A stretch of DNA of 64,000 bases from Corynespora cassiicola (lineage: Eukaryota > Ascomycota > Dothideomycetes > Pleosporales > Corynesporascaceae). The notes beneath the pieces are model-generated. The model ran no database searches. It saw only the letters and a program-made list of their open reading frames with translations, and was not told the origin of the DNA. This document shows positions 37,362 to 48,600 of the stretch, in pieces (the first letter of the stretch is position 1; each line of letters opens with the position of its first letter). The DNA lies in NCBI GenBank assembly GCA_022059125.1, contig JAEUWY010000001.1, forward strand, positions 1,798,001 to 1,862,000, given 5' to 3'. The translations under genes were made by a program, and so were the position numbers.

Positions 37362-38578
37362 ATGGCTCTCGTACGACGCTTTTGTTCCCTCGCCATCGCT
37401 GTTGTCTCTATATGTTTGTTTCTCGCGCTACTCCAGTTCTTTTCAGCCAACACATCACTACGGTTGGTACACCACACTCTGAACCACACTCTGAACCACG
37501 CTCTGAACCCATACATCCCGGAAAAAATATGGTGGACATCAGAGACGGAACTTGAGCCTCGATTTGCATATGCGCAGTATGCTACAGACGGAACATATTT
37601 TTGCAATGCAGTATGTGAAACAGACTCACGTGTCGTGAGGTTAGAGAATTGAACTACCATACTAAGCATGAATCAGCTTATCAACTCGAAGCGATTGTGG
37701 CGCTTCGGAGTTACTGCAGATGTGGTGCTCATGTACCCTTCCAGTTGGGATTCAGAGGCATGTCATCATTCGAATGAAGCTGTTTTCAATGCTCTAGGCG
37801 ATATTTTGTTGACCTTAAACAGCCGCAGACTTCTACAAACAGCCGAATGCTCGCATACGCCAAATCAAAATTTCCGAAGCTTCGTTTGGAGCCCGTCGAA
37901 ATAATTTCTACATCGAAAGGTGATGCAACATGGTCGCAGTCCCCCACCAAATTCAACGCTTTCCGGCTATCTGATTATTCTCGCGTCCTATACTTCGATT
38001 CCGATTCGTTGGTTTTAAACACTCTGGATCATTATTTCCTGGCTCCACTATCCCCGCTGGCCGTCCCTCGGGCGTACTGGTTGAACGATATCAATACGGC
38101 ATCCATTGCCGAACAAACCATTTGCTCCCACGTCATGTTGCTGCAGCCAAGCAAATACTACTACGAGACCATAATGAATGAAACGAAAAAGTCTAATGAT
38201 TTCGATATGGAGGTCATCAACACGCTTTTCAAAGGCTCCGCTATGCTCTTACCACATCGCCGACTAGCGCTGCTTACGGGCGAGTTTCGTACCCGTGACC
38301 ACCAAAAGTATTTGAGCGAAGAACCAGATGCTGAATGGAATGCCATGGGCGAGACAAGCAGGAGCGTACTTGTGCACTTTAGCGATTGGCCATTACCAAA
38401 ACCGTGGAAATCGCGGACGAAGAAGCAATGGGAAGATGCACTACCCGAGTGTAATCCAGAAGACGAGCGTGATAAAGAGAGAGAAGATAGGCCACCCTGC
38501 GCGGATCGGATGATGTGGGAAGGATTTTACATTGACTATGATGACGAAAGGAAGGCAATCTGCGAAGGGAAATGGTAA
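37362..38578 (+). CDS. GT8-family glycosyltransferase, type II Golgi membrane protein (Gnt1-like)
   Basis: Predicted 361 aa from exons 37362-37610, 37677-37757 and 37823-38578. The N-terminus is a short basic stretch and one hydrophobic anchor (residues about 8-27), then a stem with a 12-bp repeat encoding LNHT/LNHA, then the catalytic domain. Family blocks are RFAYAQYATDGTYFCNA, WRFGVTADVVLMYPSSWD, SPTKFNAFRL and the metal-binding DxD in LYFDSDSLVL (D169 and D171). Fungal members resemble yeast Gnt1 (GlcNAc transfer to N-glycans) and glycogenin-like enzymes and use UDP-sugars with Mn2+ in the Golgi lumen. The second intron (37758-37822) seems to have a GC donor: the join gives SSWDSEPQTSTNSRMLAYAK. 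If this intron is wrong, the gene carries a frameshift instead. The sugar donor is not determined by sequence. Confidence 0.82.
37475..37511 (+). repeat. 12-bp tandem repeat in the GT8 stem
   Basis: Three copies of a unit close to ACTCTGAACCAC, the third with one change, inside the coding sequence. They encode repeated Thr-Leu-Asn-His and create N-linked glycosylation sequons (NHT) just after the membrane anchor. Confidence 0.85.
37758..37822 (+). other. Probable GC-AG intron in the GT8 gene
   Basis: The donor reads GAG|GCATGT and the acceptor TTAAACAG|CCG, with a TTGAC possible branch site. Removing 65 bp keeps phase 0 and connects the two conserved halves. I found no GT donor in this interval that restores the frame with a good consensus. 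Confidence 0.6.
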
Positions 38579-40029
38579 GGTCTCAGCACGATTAGTCGCT
38601 GTTGCTTTCCACCACTCTCTATTATACGCTAGTTTTCGTTAATAGAAAGTGGATCATTAAATGTGAATAGATACAGCACTTGCCATGGTTTTTTTCGTAC
38701 TACAAGGGAGACACCTCATCTTGTTCAACCTACGCCAGTCCAGAAAGACTTCGCATTCCGTCATCATCTGATTATGGTGGTGGCGCAAAGTCTGCGCGGG
38801 CCTAGGCCTGTTCACCGCCGCATTTCGACTAGCGGTCGAGCTGCCCATATTTGCATACAGCGGAAAGTATGGGGCCGAAACTCCCTGCTGTGTCCGACTA
38901 GATACGTTCCAAGCTCACAGCGGAGAACAATGTTTAAATATTCTCGAAAAATGTTCCAGTTCTTGAGATTTCTATATTGGCCATCACATATTGCTGCGCA
39001 AGTAAAGAAACCCTACCATTTAACAGATTCTTGCTTTTTGCGTGCACCGGCATCTAGGTGTGGAAAATAGTTTAGTTTTGTGGCGAATGTCTGATTGCAA
39101 AATCTCTCCAATCATGATTTTTTCTCATGAAATAGGCTACCTTCTGTCCGCGGAGCGACTGACGATAATGGCTGCATTCGGATTTGGTGTGGGTGAGAGT
39201 GAACGGAGTTGTTCTAGGCTAGGATTTTCTCTCGTCAAAAGTTTCCATACACAGGTAAGGCCTCGTATTTCAACTAGTGATAAGGCTTTGAGGAGTGATC
39301 ATGTGGTTTTTTCAGGTCTTTTTACAGCCTCGTTGCCTTGGAAATCGCAAGGCTTGGCCGTTTGGTGTTGGCCCATAAAGTGTACTCAAGTAATAGTTAT
39401 TTCTTACAGATGTCATATTCACAGGCATTCTAGCGCCTAGTCATTTTTTTATCTTCTGATTTTGTATGCTCTTTCATAGAACAAGAACTTGTTATGTTAG
39501 TATGCGCCTATGTAAGCCATGCACTATTGGCCTTGGGCTTTCTACCATCAGATGACACAAACTGCTTGCCCCTTGTTGGTAATTTACCCTAGAATTTCTA
39601 TTACCCCCAGAGGAAGCACAATAATTTAGGATTTTTATGCGATGGTGAATTCTCTGCTTACTTTTTCCATGGCTATTTTTACCGAAATTCAAAGTTTAAG
39701 GTGGGGAGGTGGGTTTTTTGTGTGGTGCTTCTGCGCCAAGTACAGATCACCACCTGCTGCAGCCACCACCAACTTCTATACATAGAAAATGTGTGGCCCC
39801 CACCCAAACACGCTGCATTCACGCTTAATCCTCCCCAGTCTGGGAAGAATACGATATCATGTGCTGTGGACTCTTCGTCTTCCTATCAGAACTTCGCCGC
39901 CGCGGAGCTCGCTATATAGCCTTAAGACTTGAGGCTTGTGCTAATTAAAATTTTCTCATCATACCTTTTTACTACATTCCACTCCCTGGAAAAACGCATT
40001 TTTATAATTGCTATCTTGCCTCGGAGCTT
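38579..40029. other. AT-rich intergenic region
   Basis: 1.45 kb between two plus-strand genes. The right end is the promoter of the Cys-rich membrane protein. A few open frames of up to about 135 codons occur (for example near 38.7-39.4 kb) but without recognisable domains. A decayed mobile element is possible but no terminal repeat or transposase motif can be seen. Confidence 0.5.
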
Positions 40030-41064
40030 ATGATGACTTCTTCAGCCGAATTCAATCCTACTTGCCAAAGCGGTGCATCCTGGTACACCTGTAACGATGC
40101 TTCTTTATTTGTCGGATGCTGCACCAGAGATCCATGCAATTCGGTTGGCTGCTCACAAGGAGATCTGTCACCGGTGGCTTACAATCCGGACACCCATGGA
40201 AATTATCCCGATGCAAGCTGTCCAACAGGTGTCAACTTTTGGACATGTTCTACCGGGAGGACATTCTGGGGCTGCTGCAAGAGCAACCCCTGTTCAGAAC
40301 AGCCGACTTGTCCATCGGAAGACCTAGTACCGGCATATCTAGGTTCTCCAGTACAGATTGCGTGGTACATATCGTCAAATCTTCCAAGCAGCTCAACAAA
40401 AACAGCGCAATCCCGGCCGGCATCAACTGTCAAAGCATCAACCAGCACTTCATCACCTATTATAGCGGTAACAAGTACACCAAGCACAACAGGTACTAGT
40501 AGAATATCAGAAATTCCAGGCGCAAGTACTCCGAGTCTTCAAAGCGAACCCAATTCAAGCAAGCCACTGGGTGCCATTATTGGCGGAGCGGTTGGCGGAG
40601 CGGTCGGGCTACTTTTGGTCATCGCGCTTATGCTGTGGTACTGTCTACATGCTCGAAATTCGCGTCAAGCACACAACCAGACTGTTTCCGATCAACGATC
40701 CGAATTTAGTCCCTCCAGAATGACAGGGAACGCATGGGAAAGAGCCACATATGTGCCCCCTCAATATGGTGAACATACCCACAACTTGTACATTTATCCT
40801 AATACAATAAGCTGACATTTTGCAGGCCCAACAACGCACTCGGCTGATCTTACTCCAAAGCCTTATCCAGAATCTCCTCTTACATATGTCAATCAAACAC
40901 ACCTTCAGCACAAGCATGACCCCTCTGGGAGCTGGTCAAGCCCAACGTTCTCCGATCCCAATTCTGCAAATATATCACCCACTATGCAACGATATTCGGA
41001 ACTCTCCGGCGAGACTTTTAGGAGTGAGCTCGAGAGCCCTGACCGCACACCACGCATAGTCTGA
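40030..41064 (+). CDS. Cys-rich single-pass membrane protein of the cell-wall sensor type
   Basis: Predicted 325 aa from exons 40030-40768 and 40826-41064; the 57 bp intron has a GCTGAC branch site and joins PPQY to GPTTHSADLT. The N-terminal ~95 residues hold two copies of a cysteine module: CQSGASWYTC...FVGCCTRDPC and CPTGVNFWTC...FWGCCKSNPC. A Ser/Thr-rich stalk (about 115-175), probably O-mannosylated, a glycine-rich transmembrane helix around residues 178-203 (AIIGGAVGGAVGLLLVIALM) and a cytosolic tail of about 120 residues follow. The layout resembles Mid2/Wsc-type wall sensors, but the cysteine module is not the WSC domain. No N-terminal signal peptide is visible from the ATG at 40030; either the TM helix acts as a signal-anchor, or an upstream exon is missing. 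Function is inferred from architecture only. Confidence 0.8.
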
Positions 41065-42128
41065 TATAGTTTGCGAGTCTTAGTTCCATACTATGCAAGA
41101 ACTGGATGATGAACAACGAAAAGTCACCGTCCGAATGTCAAACCACCATGAAGTAGTGTTCACTTTCTACCAAGCGAATTGATTGGAAAATCGAAATTTT
41201 CCTTGTCAGGCTCAAGTTGTGTCGAATAATAATTCGCTACAATTATGTGGCCATGCACAAAGTCACTCTCTTTAATCACATTGGCCCTCGTTTGTTATCC
41301 TCAAACCTCACTCTCATATACTTCATATATTCCATAGATAATTTCTTGATGTTTGATCAGGAAAGTAATTGAGCCTACTATGAGTATTGCAGGAACATTC
41401 CAGTCATCGCATTCGAAGCCATTTTTTCCCTTGCCCAGCTACCGGTACAAGCTGCATTGATTGCTGAACCCCATACCGTTAGGGAACGACACTTAGAAGT
41501 AGTCGATTTAACACTTTCTCTCGAGCTTATCATTCATCATTCCATCGTCACCCACATGCTCTCGCATTAAACAGATTAACCTCCTCATGACAACACATTA
41601 ATTCCACTATCCAATCCATCTCTATCCTCCGAGTCCCCCGGCGACCTACAAAACCAGAAACACACCGGTCCCCAGCAGGCGCCCACAAAACACAACTCCA
41701 CCTCGCTAAATTGTAAGGGCCGTCCGAAGAAGACACTGAATAGAACATAAGAAGGAAGCAGTCGCAAACAGGACCCCACAGCAAACAAAAGAAGAGAAGG
41801 GTATAAAAGTCCATCCAGCAACCAGCATCCTCTCTCCGAAACGGACATAGAGGCAAAGCATATACGAGCGAAGAAAAAAAAAGACCGAAGAGAAAATCGA
41901 ACAAACGAGCGAAGGTGACGAGGATCCAAGTTTCAGAAAGGGGAAGTACTGTGCCACTACTCTCCCCCTCTGTAACCCCCTCAGCCAGGTATTATAAATC
42001 TTGTGCTCAAGCCCATGCCCTTGGCTAGAAATTTGCACATTCATCTACGCACCACCAAGGCGCACGAATTACCTCGTTCCGAAAACACAGCAGTGCCGAC
42101 AAGGCCAAGCGCAGCCCGCGCCTCGCTC
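41065..42128. other. Tail-to-tail intergenic region
   Basis: 1.06 kb between the stops of the Cys-rich membrane protein (+) and the small secreted protein (-). AT-rich on the left, with pyrimidine/purine-biased stretches around 41.6-41.9 kb. Minus-strand frames here are Phe/Leu-rich only because of base bias. No gene is seen. Confidence 0.5.
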
Positions 42129-42816
42129 TTACAACTTCGCACAGACGGCACTCTGGAACGTCTGATCAAACTGTGGCTCCAGCTCAGGCTCCGAAAAGCC
42201 CTGATCCTTGCTTCCAAGCTGCAAAACGTGACCCTTGGCCACACAGTTGTGGACTCTACGGCTATGATATCAGCTCATGCTTCCAAGAAAAAAAAAAACG
42301 CCGCTTCCGCAGTGAGGTTAGAAGAGAACTCACGTGTAAAAGCTGCACTTGTACCCCTTCTCGACGGTCAAGCTGCGAATCTTCTTGTCCCAGTCACCGT
42401 AGACAGCGTCCAGGTTGGCGCAGTGGTTGTTTCCCGGGATGGCCGTCTTCTCATTGGGTTCGAGGGCGCCGACGAAGTTGCGTTGTTTCCAGACGGTGGC
42501 GCCGCGGCCGTCGCCGAGGAGATTGATCTGTTCGGAGAGGGATTAGGTTTGTTTGTTTTGGGTGGATGGCGGTGTGTGCGGAAGGGTTGGGGTGGGGTAG
42601 AGTGACATGGTGGTTACAAGGGGCACGTGGATGTATTCTAGGTGCTGTAGAGGGAGGGAGATGGTGATATATAAGGGAGATAGCCTGGTATCAATTCAAA
42701 CGAGACAAAGAATGGAGACGTACATCGCGCTCGGCCAATTCCACGCCCCCAGTCGTCGGTCGTGCAGAGACGGCGGCGGCACTGACGAGTGCAGTGATTA
42801 TGGTGAAGAAGCGCAT
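42129..42816 (-). CDS. Small secreted cysteine-containing protein (candidate effector-like)
   Basis: Predicted 137 aa from exons 42816-42724, 42527-42334 and 42255-42129. The N-terminus MRFFTIITALVSAAAVSA is a clear signal peptide with probable cleavage after the Ala near residue 18. The mature part of about 119 residues has four cysteines (NHC, YKC, HNC, VC), which could make two disulfides. Joins read ELAERD + INLLGDGRG and KCSFYT + VHNCVAKGHVLQ; the last acceptor is TAG|A at 42256-42257, five bases after another AG. Introns are 196 and 78 bp. No catalytic domain is recognised. Size, secretion signal and cysteines fit the small secreted proteins that fungi use as wall-associated proteins or host-interaction effectors; the role is unproven. 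It ends in AKL, but a secretory signal makes peroxisomal targeting unlikely. Confidence 0.78.
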
Positions 42817-45689
42817 CTTGTAGTAGGTAGCTGGTAGCTGGTAGCTGGTAGTCGGTGGTTTTGAGTGCTCGATAGTATTCGTATTCGTAGTCCAAGTAGT
42901 ATTGGAAGCTAGTGATCGACGAAGAGGATGTCCAGCGCCGGTTTATCCAAACGGCAATTTAAATAAGACAAAGCCTTGAAGCGATTTCCCAAGCGGCAGG
43001 TTGCGGTTATTTTCTGAATAGTCCGAGGTTTCCGCTTCTTAAAGGTTCAGGGCGCAGCGCGCAGATTAAATAGTCCCCCAGTAAGGCCGCGGGAAGGAAC
43101 AAGGTGAATGGTACCAACGACGCGGTAAACAAATATGAAAAAGGTTGAAAGAGCGAAAGCGTCGTGTGGCGGAGTCGGTCGGGCGGCGCAGCCTCGTCTC
43201 TCCAAGAGTCTTTTACCTGGGAAAGATTGTGTCCACAAGGGTCAGGAATGGGCAAGGGCGAAGATGGTGTCCGTGGTCGGCACCTAGGCTAAGGCAAGGT
43301 ATCCGGGCAAGATCTTAGAGAGAGCGACGCAAAACCCGCGCCGCACCCGCGGGTGCGCCATTTCCTTTTATACGGCCCAGAAAACCCCTTCATCTGCAAC
43401 GGGCTCGTCATTAGGGAATCAAGAAAGAAAAAAAAACCCAGAGATGAGAGGCCAAGAACAGCCATCGCAATTAACCGTCCACCGTCCGTGATGCTGCGAT
43501 CAGCGCTGCTTAATTCCAGCAAATTTTGTGGAGAACGGCGGACACGTACGCGCGCCGCGAACCTTCGCCGCTGCGAAATAAAAAAAAAATGGCGTCTCAT
43601 CTCTACATTGGTGCATGGGAATGCATTAGATTGGCAGAACGGCCACGCCGCTTCCGCAGATACCGGCAGATGCAGGCGTAAGGTACGCCCTAATGGCCAT
43701 CCAACACCTGAGGTGACCGAATCGGAGTTGCCATCGGCCCGCCGCCAGACCACCACTCTACCACTTTGAGACCCTCTACCAAGACTCTCCGCATCACCAT
43801 GACGCCGGGGTTCCAAACTGCACGCGCGCGTGACTTTAGGCCATGGCAATGCACACGAGGAAGGCATGCATTGCATATCTTGGGGGTAGGGTTTAGACGT
43901 CGCCAGAACCCGGTTCGCCACGTCCACGCACCAAACACCCGTTCCATCCCTCGCTCCCACCCCCTAACCCACCCTCCTTCTCCTCCCAAGAGGAAACTAA
44001 ACGGCGACGCGCTATGCATGCCATACATCTCGATCCACCCTCTCTTTTCGTCAATTTTACATACCCGAAGCCCCCATCCACCGCGTCATCCCATTCCACC
44101 CCATCCCCCTTTCCTAGTCTCCCCTAACCGCATTCTTCCCATCACGCCTTTCCCAACCCAACCCAACCCTACCCACGCCACACCACGCCCCCCACTATAT
44201 TGCTCTAACCCCTCCTCCGGGACCGGCGACCGCCCGCAAAAACCTCCAAGACTGCACGTATACCCGGCATTGTTGAGCCCTCCCTCAAACCCCCTCCCTC
44301 CGCCGATCCCTCGCGAAGAGAAAAGAAGCAAGTCCGATCTTCGTTTTAGGCCTGGAAAACCTAGCAGAGCGTGTAGATCCGCGTACTATTTGTATGCGGT
44401 CCGGGGGGGAAGCGGGAGGGGGAGGGTATGTTTTCTCCTACTCGGGGGAGATTCCTCCTGTCTCGTGGGTAGGTTGAATTGTGCCGGCATGATGATTGAC
44501 GTATTCATGCATCTACTCTGCTCTGCGTTGCGCTGGCTGAAGAAGCACATCCCACCTCCAGCACCGGACTTTTTTCTCTCCCATTCCGATCTCGCATACA
44601 CAAAACCCGGGGATCGAAGGTAAAGACGTGCAGGAAGAAGAATGGGGACGTTTCGACATTTTGCTTTGGAGGGGGGGGTTCCGAAGCGGGTGCGTGGATG
44701 GGCGAGACTCCGAGACTCCGATCCTCCAATTCTTCCTTTTCGAGGATTTCCGTCTGCCGGCCTTGGTCAGAAAAGCGAACACAGTTCGCGAGATCACCTG
44801 AGGTCTGTAACGTCCAAATCAGAGCCGTGTCCTTACTCCTCTGGGACGGGACACGAGACGAACCTGCTCCCAACTCCCAAACACGGCTTACCGGGTTCAT
44901 CACGCAGATCCAATCGCACCTCGTCCGCTCTAGAGCAAGCCTGCACATTAAAAAAAATCACAAAAACGCACCCATTAAATCTCTTCATGACCAGAAACAT
45001 GCTAAAAGTTCCATTCCCCTCCTGCTTGCTAGTCAGGCAAAAGAGACCCTCAAGGGTATAATAAGCAAATCACCGCATACGCCCACAATCTCGCTGCAGC
45101 CCGCCCTCTCTTGTTGCTGGCAACAAAAAAGCAAAAAGGGAAGAGAAGAAAAAAAAAACAGCCGCCCCGGGGAAAGGGAGAAATGGAGAAATGGAAGAGA
45201 GAACAAGAAATTCCCTATCATACAGAAAAACAGGTCGGACAGGTCGGGTAGAATAGAAAAAGGGGGGGGACCGACGCACATTCCTCTTGGATACAGACGG
45301 CTCCAGGGAAAAGAGGAATAAAAAAACTCCGCAACGCCCTTGGCTGGCATCAGAAGCTTTCAAAGGATCGGAAGAAAAGGAGCAGGGGCAAGGTGGATAA
45401 TTTTGTTTCCATCACTGCGCGCGGAAAATAAAGACGGCAGCCGGAGGGGAAGATGCAATTTGAGTAGCCAGAGCTGCAGGTAAACTTGGTTCTGGGCCAA
45501 CGTTTGCGCATGTACACTGAAACGAAGGTATGAAAGCCCGGCTTCCGAAGCAGTATATACGGACAATCGAAGAGAATAGGGCCCACCCTCGACGGTCGCG
45601 CGGGGGCAGCAGCCCGGTCATTACTACAAGGTGGTACTTGGGAACTCGAAGCGCGCAAAAATCGAAGAATGCTTTGATTGATCGGGTGC
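42817..45689. other. Intergenic region
   Basis: 2.9 kb between the start of the small secreted protein and the 3' end of the RhoGAP gene. The left part is the secreted protein's promoter; the right end, with A/G-rich tracts at 45.1-45.3 kb, is probably the RhoGAP 3' untranslated region. Pyrimidine-rich DNA at 43.9-44.3 kb opens long Pro-rich frames on plus that have no recognisable domain. Confidence 0.5.
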
Positions 45690-48600
45690 CTACTCCTCGG
45701 TGCCGAAAACGGTCTTGTAGTTCTCGAGCAGGGCCTGTACGGCGATGCGTTGGTGCTGGACGTCGGTCAACTCGCGTTGAATGTCCATGGGGCGCATGAT
45801 GGTGGGGGCGAAGACCACGGCAAGATTGAGGGGGGTCATCTAGGAAGAGTCAGTCAAGTCGTTACTGAAAGTCGACAGACATACCAGGTTGTCTTTGGCG
45901 TGCTGCATGACGCGAGACAAGTGGAACACCAGGAACTGCAGGCAATCGCGATGCGCACGCGGAACCTCGTTGATGGCAGCAAGCATGGCCTTTGCCTTTT
46001 GCTCCTGTGATTCCATTTCTGTGATAGTTAGCCCATGATCGCCACCAAGTGGCTTGTACAACTTACGGCCTGCTTCCAGGAACTGGTCGTAAACAGCAAA
46101 GGTAATCAGAGGAACGGGCAGCCTGCGGAAGTAGTTCTTTAGAGCAGACGTAACTGCATGGATGTCGAGATCCGGATCCGAAATGTCGTACTCGTTATTG
46201 CCTTCGAAGCCCGAGCGCACCTGGGCGACCTGAGAGCTCGCGCCGCTCTTACGATAGATGCCCTCCACATCCATGCCTCGTAGCTCAACTTCCTCGATGC
46301 AGCGGCTCACAATGGCGGGAATCATCCTCTTCTCGTATTCGCACCTAGCGCTAAGGTCGGAACCAAAGAGAACGGAGCTGTTCTCGCCCACCAGGTTGGT
46401 GCTGCTGTTGTTGTGATGCATGGGCTTGAAGCGGTCGTTGGGCTTGCCCGTGGCAGCCTTGCCGCCGAACCAGCCTCGCGGAGTGGCTTGATCCTCCCTG
46501 GGCTTGATGGAGCTAGCCATGGACGCAATGTCGGGCTGGGTGTGGTGGACAGAGCCATAGGGCGTGCCAATGACCTTGATGTTGTAGTCCTCCTGTGCCT
46601 TGGGTTCGGAACCAAAGGCTCCCTTGAAGCCCTTGGTGACGTTCTTGGTGATTGCCTGGCCTCCCTTCTTCCAGTTGAACTTGGTCGGCTTACCCGTCTT
46701 GCGAATGTTGACGACCTGCGGCTGCGCCAGGGTGGCTTCGCTTTCGTTATCCTGGAGGTTTGAATAAGATTGCTCGTGGGTCATGCCCTGGACGTCGATC
46801 GAAATGTCAGACTTTCCGCCCTTGTGGTGGGTGTGGTAGATTCCAAGTCCGTTGGCCTCCTTGCGTCCTATATCAAGCGAAGGGTTGCCCGCATGCTTGT
46901 TTGCTTTGAGACCGGACTGGATTTGTTCAATGAGCTCCCGGTTCATGTTTGAGAGCTTTGTGTTTTGCGCTGAAAGAGACTCATATTCCTGGAACCCCTT
47001 GTCTTTCATCTGGATCAAGTTGGATATCTCCTCGGTGAGGTCGGAGCGCTTATTGATCAACTCTTCAATCTGACTCCCCAGCTGGTCCTTGAGCTTCTGC
47101 AACGAGTTGGCAAAGTCTTTGGTGATCTCCGACTTTAGCTGGTTGATATCCATGGCCGTCGCATTCGACTCCTTTGCCCGTTTCAGATGCTCTGTCATGA
47201 TCTCCAACTCGCGAATCACCATCTCACGCTGCGTGTCCAAGACGGCCATCGTGTTGCGCTTCTCGCGCAGCATGGTGTTAGCCTGGCGAATATCAGCAGC
47301 GCTGTGGACCGACTCCTGGAGGCCATTCTTCTCCGCCTCGAGCTCCGTGATCCGCTGCTGAGCCCGCCGCAACTCATTACGAAGGTTTACATTCTCCTCC
47401 TTGGACTCGGGCGAGGCAATGGTCGGGCTGCTAATGTCAATAGAGCCGTTGGTGGGCCACTTCTTGTGTCCTCGCGAGGTTACCGAACCGCGATCGCTAA
47501 AGCTGCGCCCGTGCTTCGACATGGCATTGGACACCCGGCGCAGCACACCGCCTTCTTTTTCTTGGTTTTCCTGGTTGGAGAGGAGGCGGGCAAAATCCTC
47601 GTCCATGGAAAAGTCGCCCTGTGCAGAGTAGCGAGGCAGAGGGCCTGGGGAAAGCTGCGAGTTGGCGCTCTCCATGGTGCTAAACGACTCGGATGGCTTG
47701 TGGTTCTGCGGCTGCGGTGGCGGCTGAGGTGGAGCTCGGGGAGAAGTAAAAGTGTCGGAAACCGGTGGGGGGCGCCGTCCAGCAGCACGCTCGGGCAGGC
47801 CTGGAGGCTCGACGCGGGCGGGCGGTGATTCGACCGGGCTGGTGATGCCGTAGCTGCTGCTGCCATTGAGGGTGGAGTGTGCTGAGGGCGTGGACTGCGA
47901 TCGCTCCTGTGGTGGAACAGTAGGAGTGGTGGGCGATGCGGCGGGGTCGTTGCGTGCAGAGGGCTTGAGCGAGTTGGCAAGAGAATCTCCCCTGGTCGGA
48001 CGCTCCACACGCTGCGTGGAGCTGTACGAGGAGCCAGAGGCTGGTGAGCTGTCCTGGCCCTGGGGCTCGGTTGGGGGTGGCGAGGCAGATATGGTGTCCA
48101 TCGGACTCATCATCCTTGACGAGGACATCTCGGTCGCAGGGGAGCCGTGCGAGGGCGATCGAGCATGCGAGTTCTTCCGTGCTTCGGCCTTTTTGTTCTT
48201 TGGCACATCTTGCAGCTTGAAACCATCATTATTCTGGGGAGCAGGCGAGGCGTGCTGGCTGTGCGAGACCGAAGGAGAATCATTGGCCGACTCCTTGCGT
48301 TTGCGAACCGTATCGACGAGGTTGTCGGACGGCTGGCGGCCCTTCTCCTGGTAGGCAATGTGTGGGCTCTTGGGCTGCCTCTCCGCAGAGGCGGAGCGGG
48401 AACGATTCTCCTTGAGCATATCCCTGTGGCCGCCAGAGGGTCTATTGAAGTAGTCCCGCCCCGACTTGCCGTCGGAGGCCCTGCTCTGGCTCGTCGACTC
48501 CTGCGGACGCTCGTTGAATTTGGACGAGGACTTGCCCAGGGGCGACGGGCCCGGGGCAGGATTGGGGTCGAGAGCAAAGGGCAGCAAGATGCCGTCGTCG

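Noticed and set aside
38663..39440. Two frames of about 130 codons in AT-rich DNA, considered as transposase remnants.
   Set aside because: No transposase motif, terminal repeat or target duplication could be found.
42129..42140. C-terminal AKL of the small secreted protein as a peroxisomal signal.
   Set aside because: A strong N-terminal secretion signal takes precedence.
43766..44623. 285-codon Pro-rich plus-strand frame.
   Set aside because: Produced by pyrimidine-rich sequence; no signal peptide or domain, and no conserved motif.
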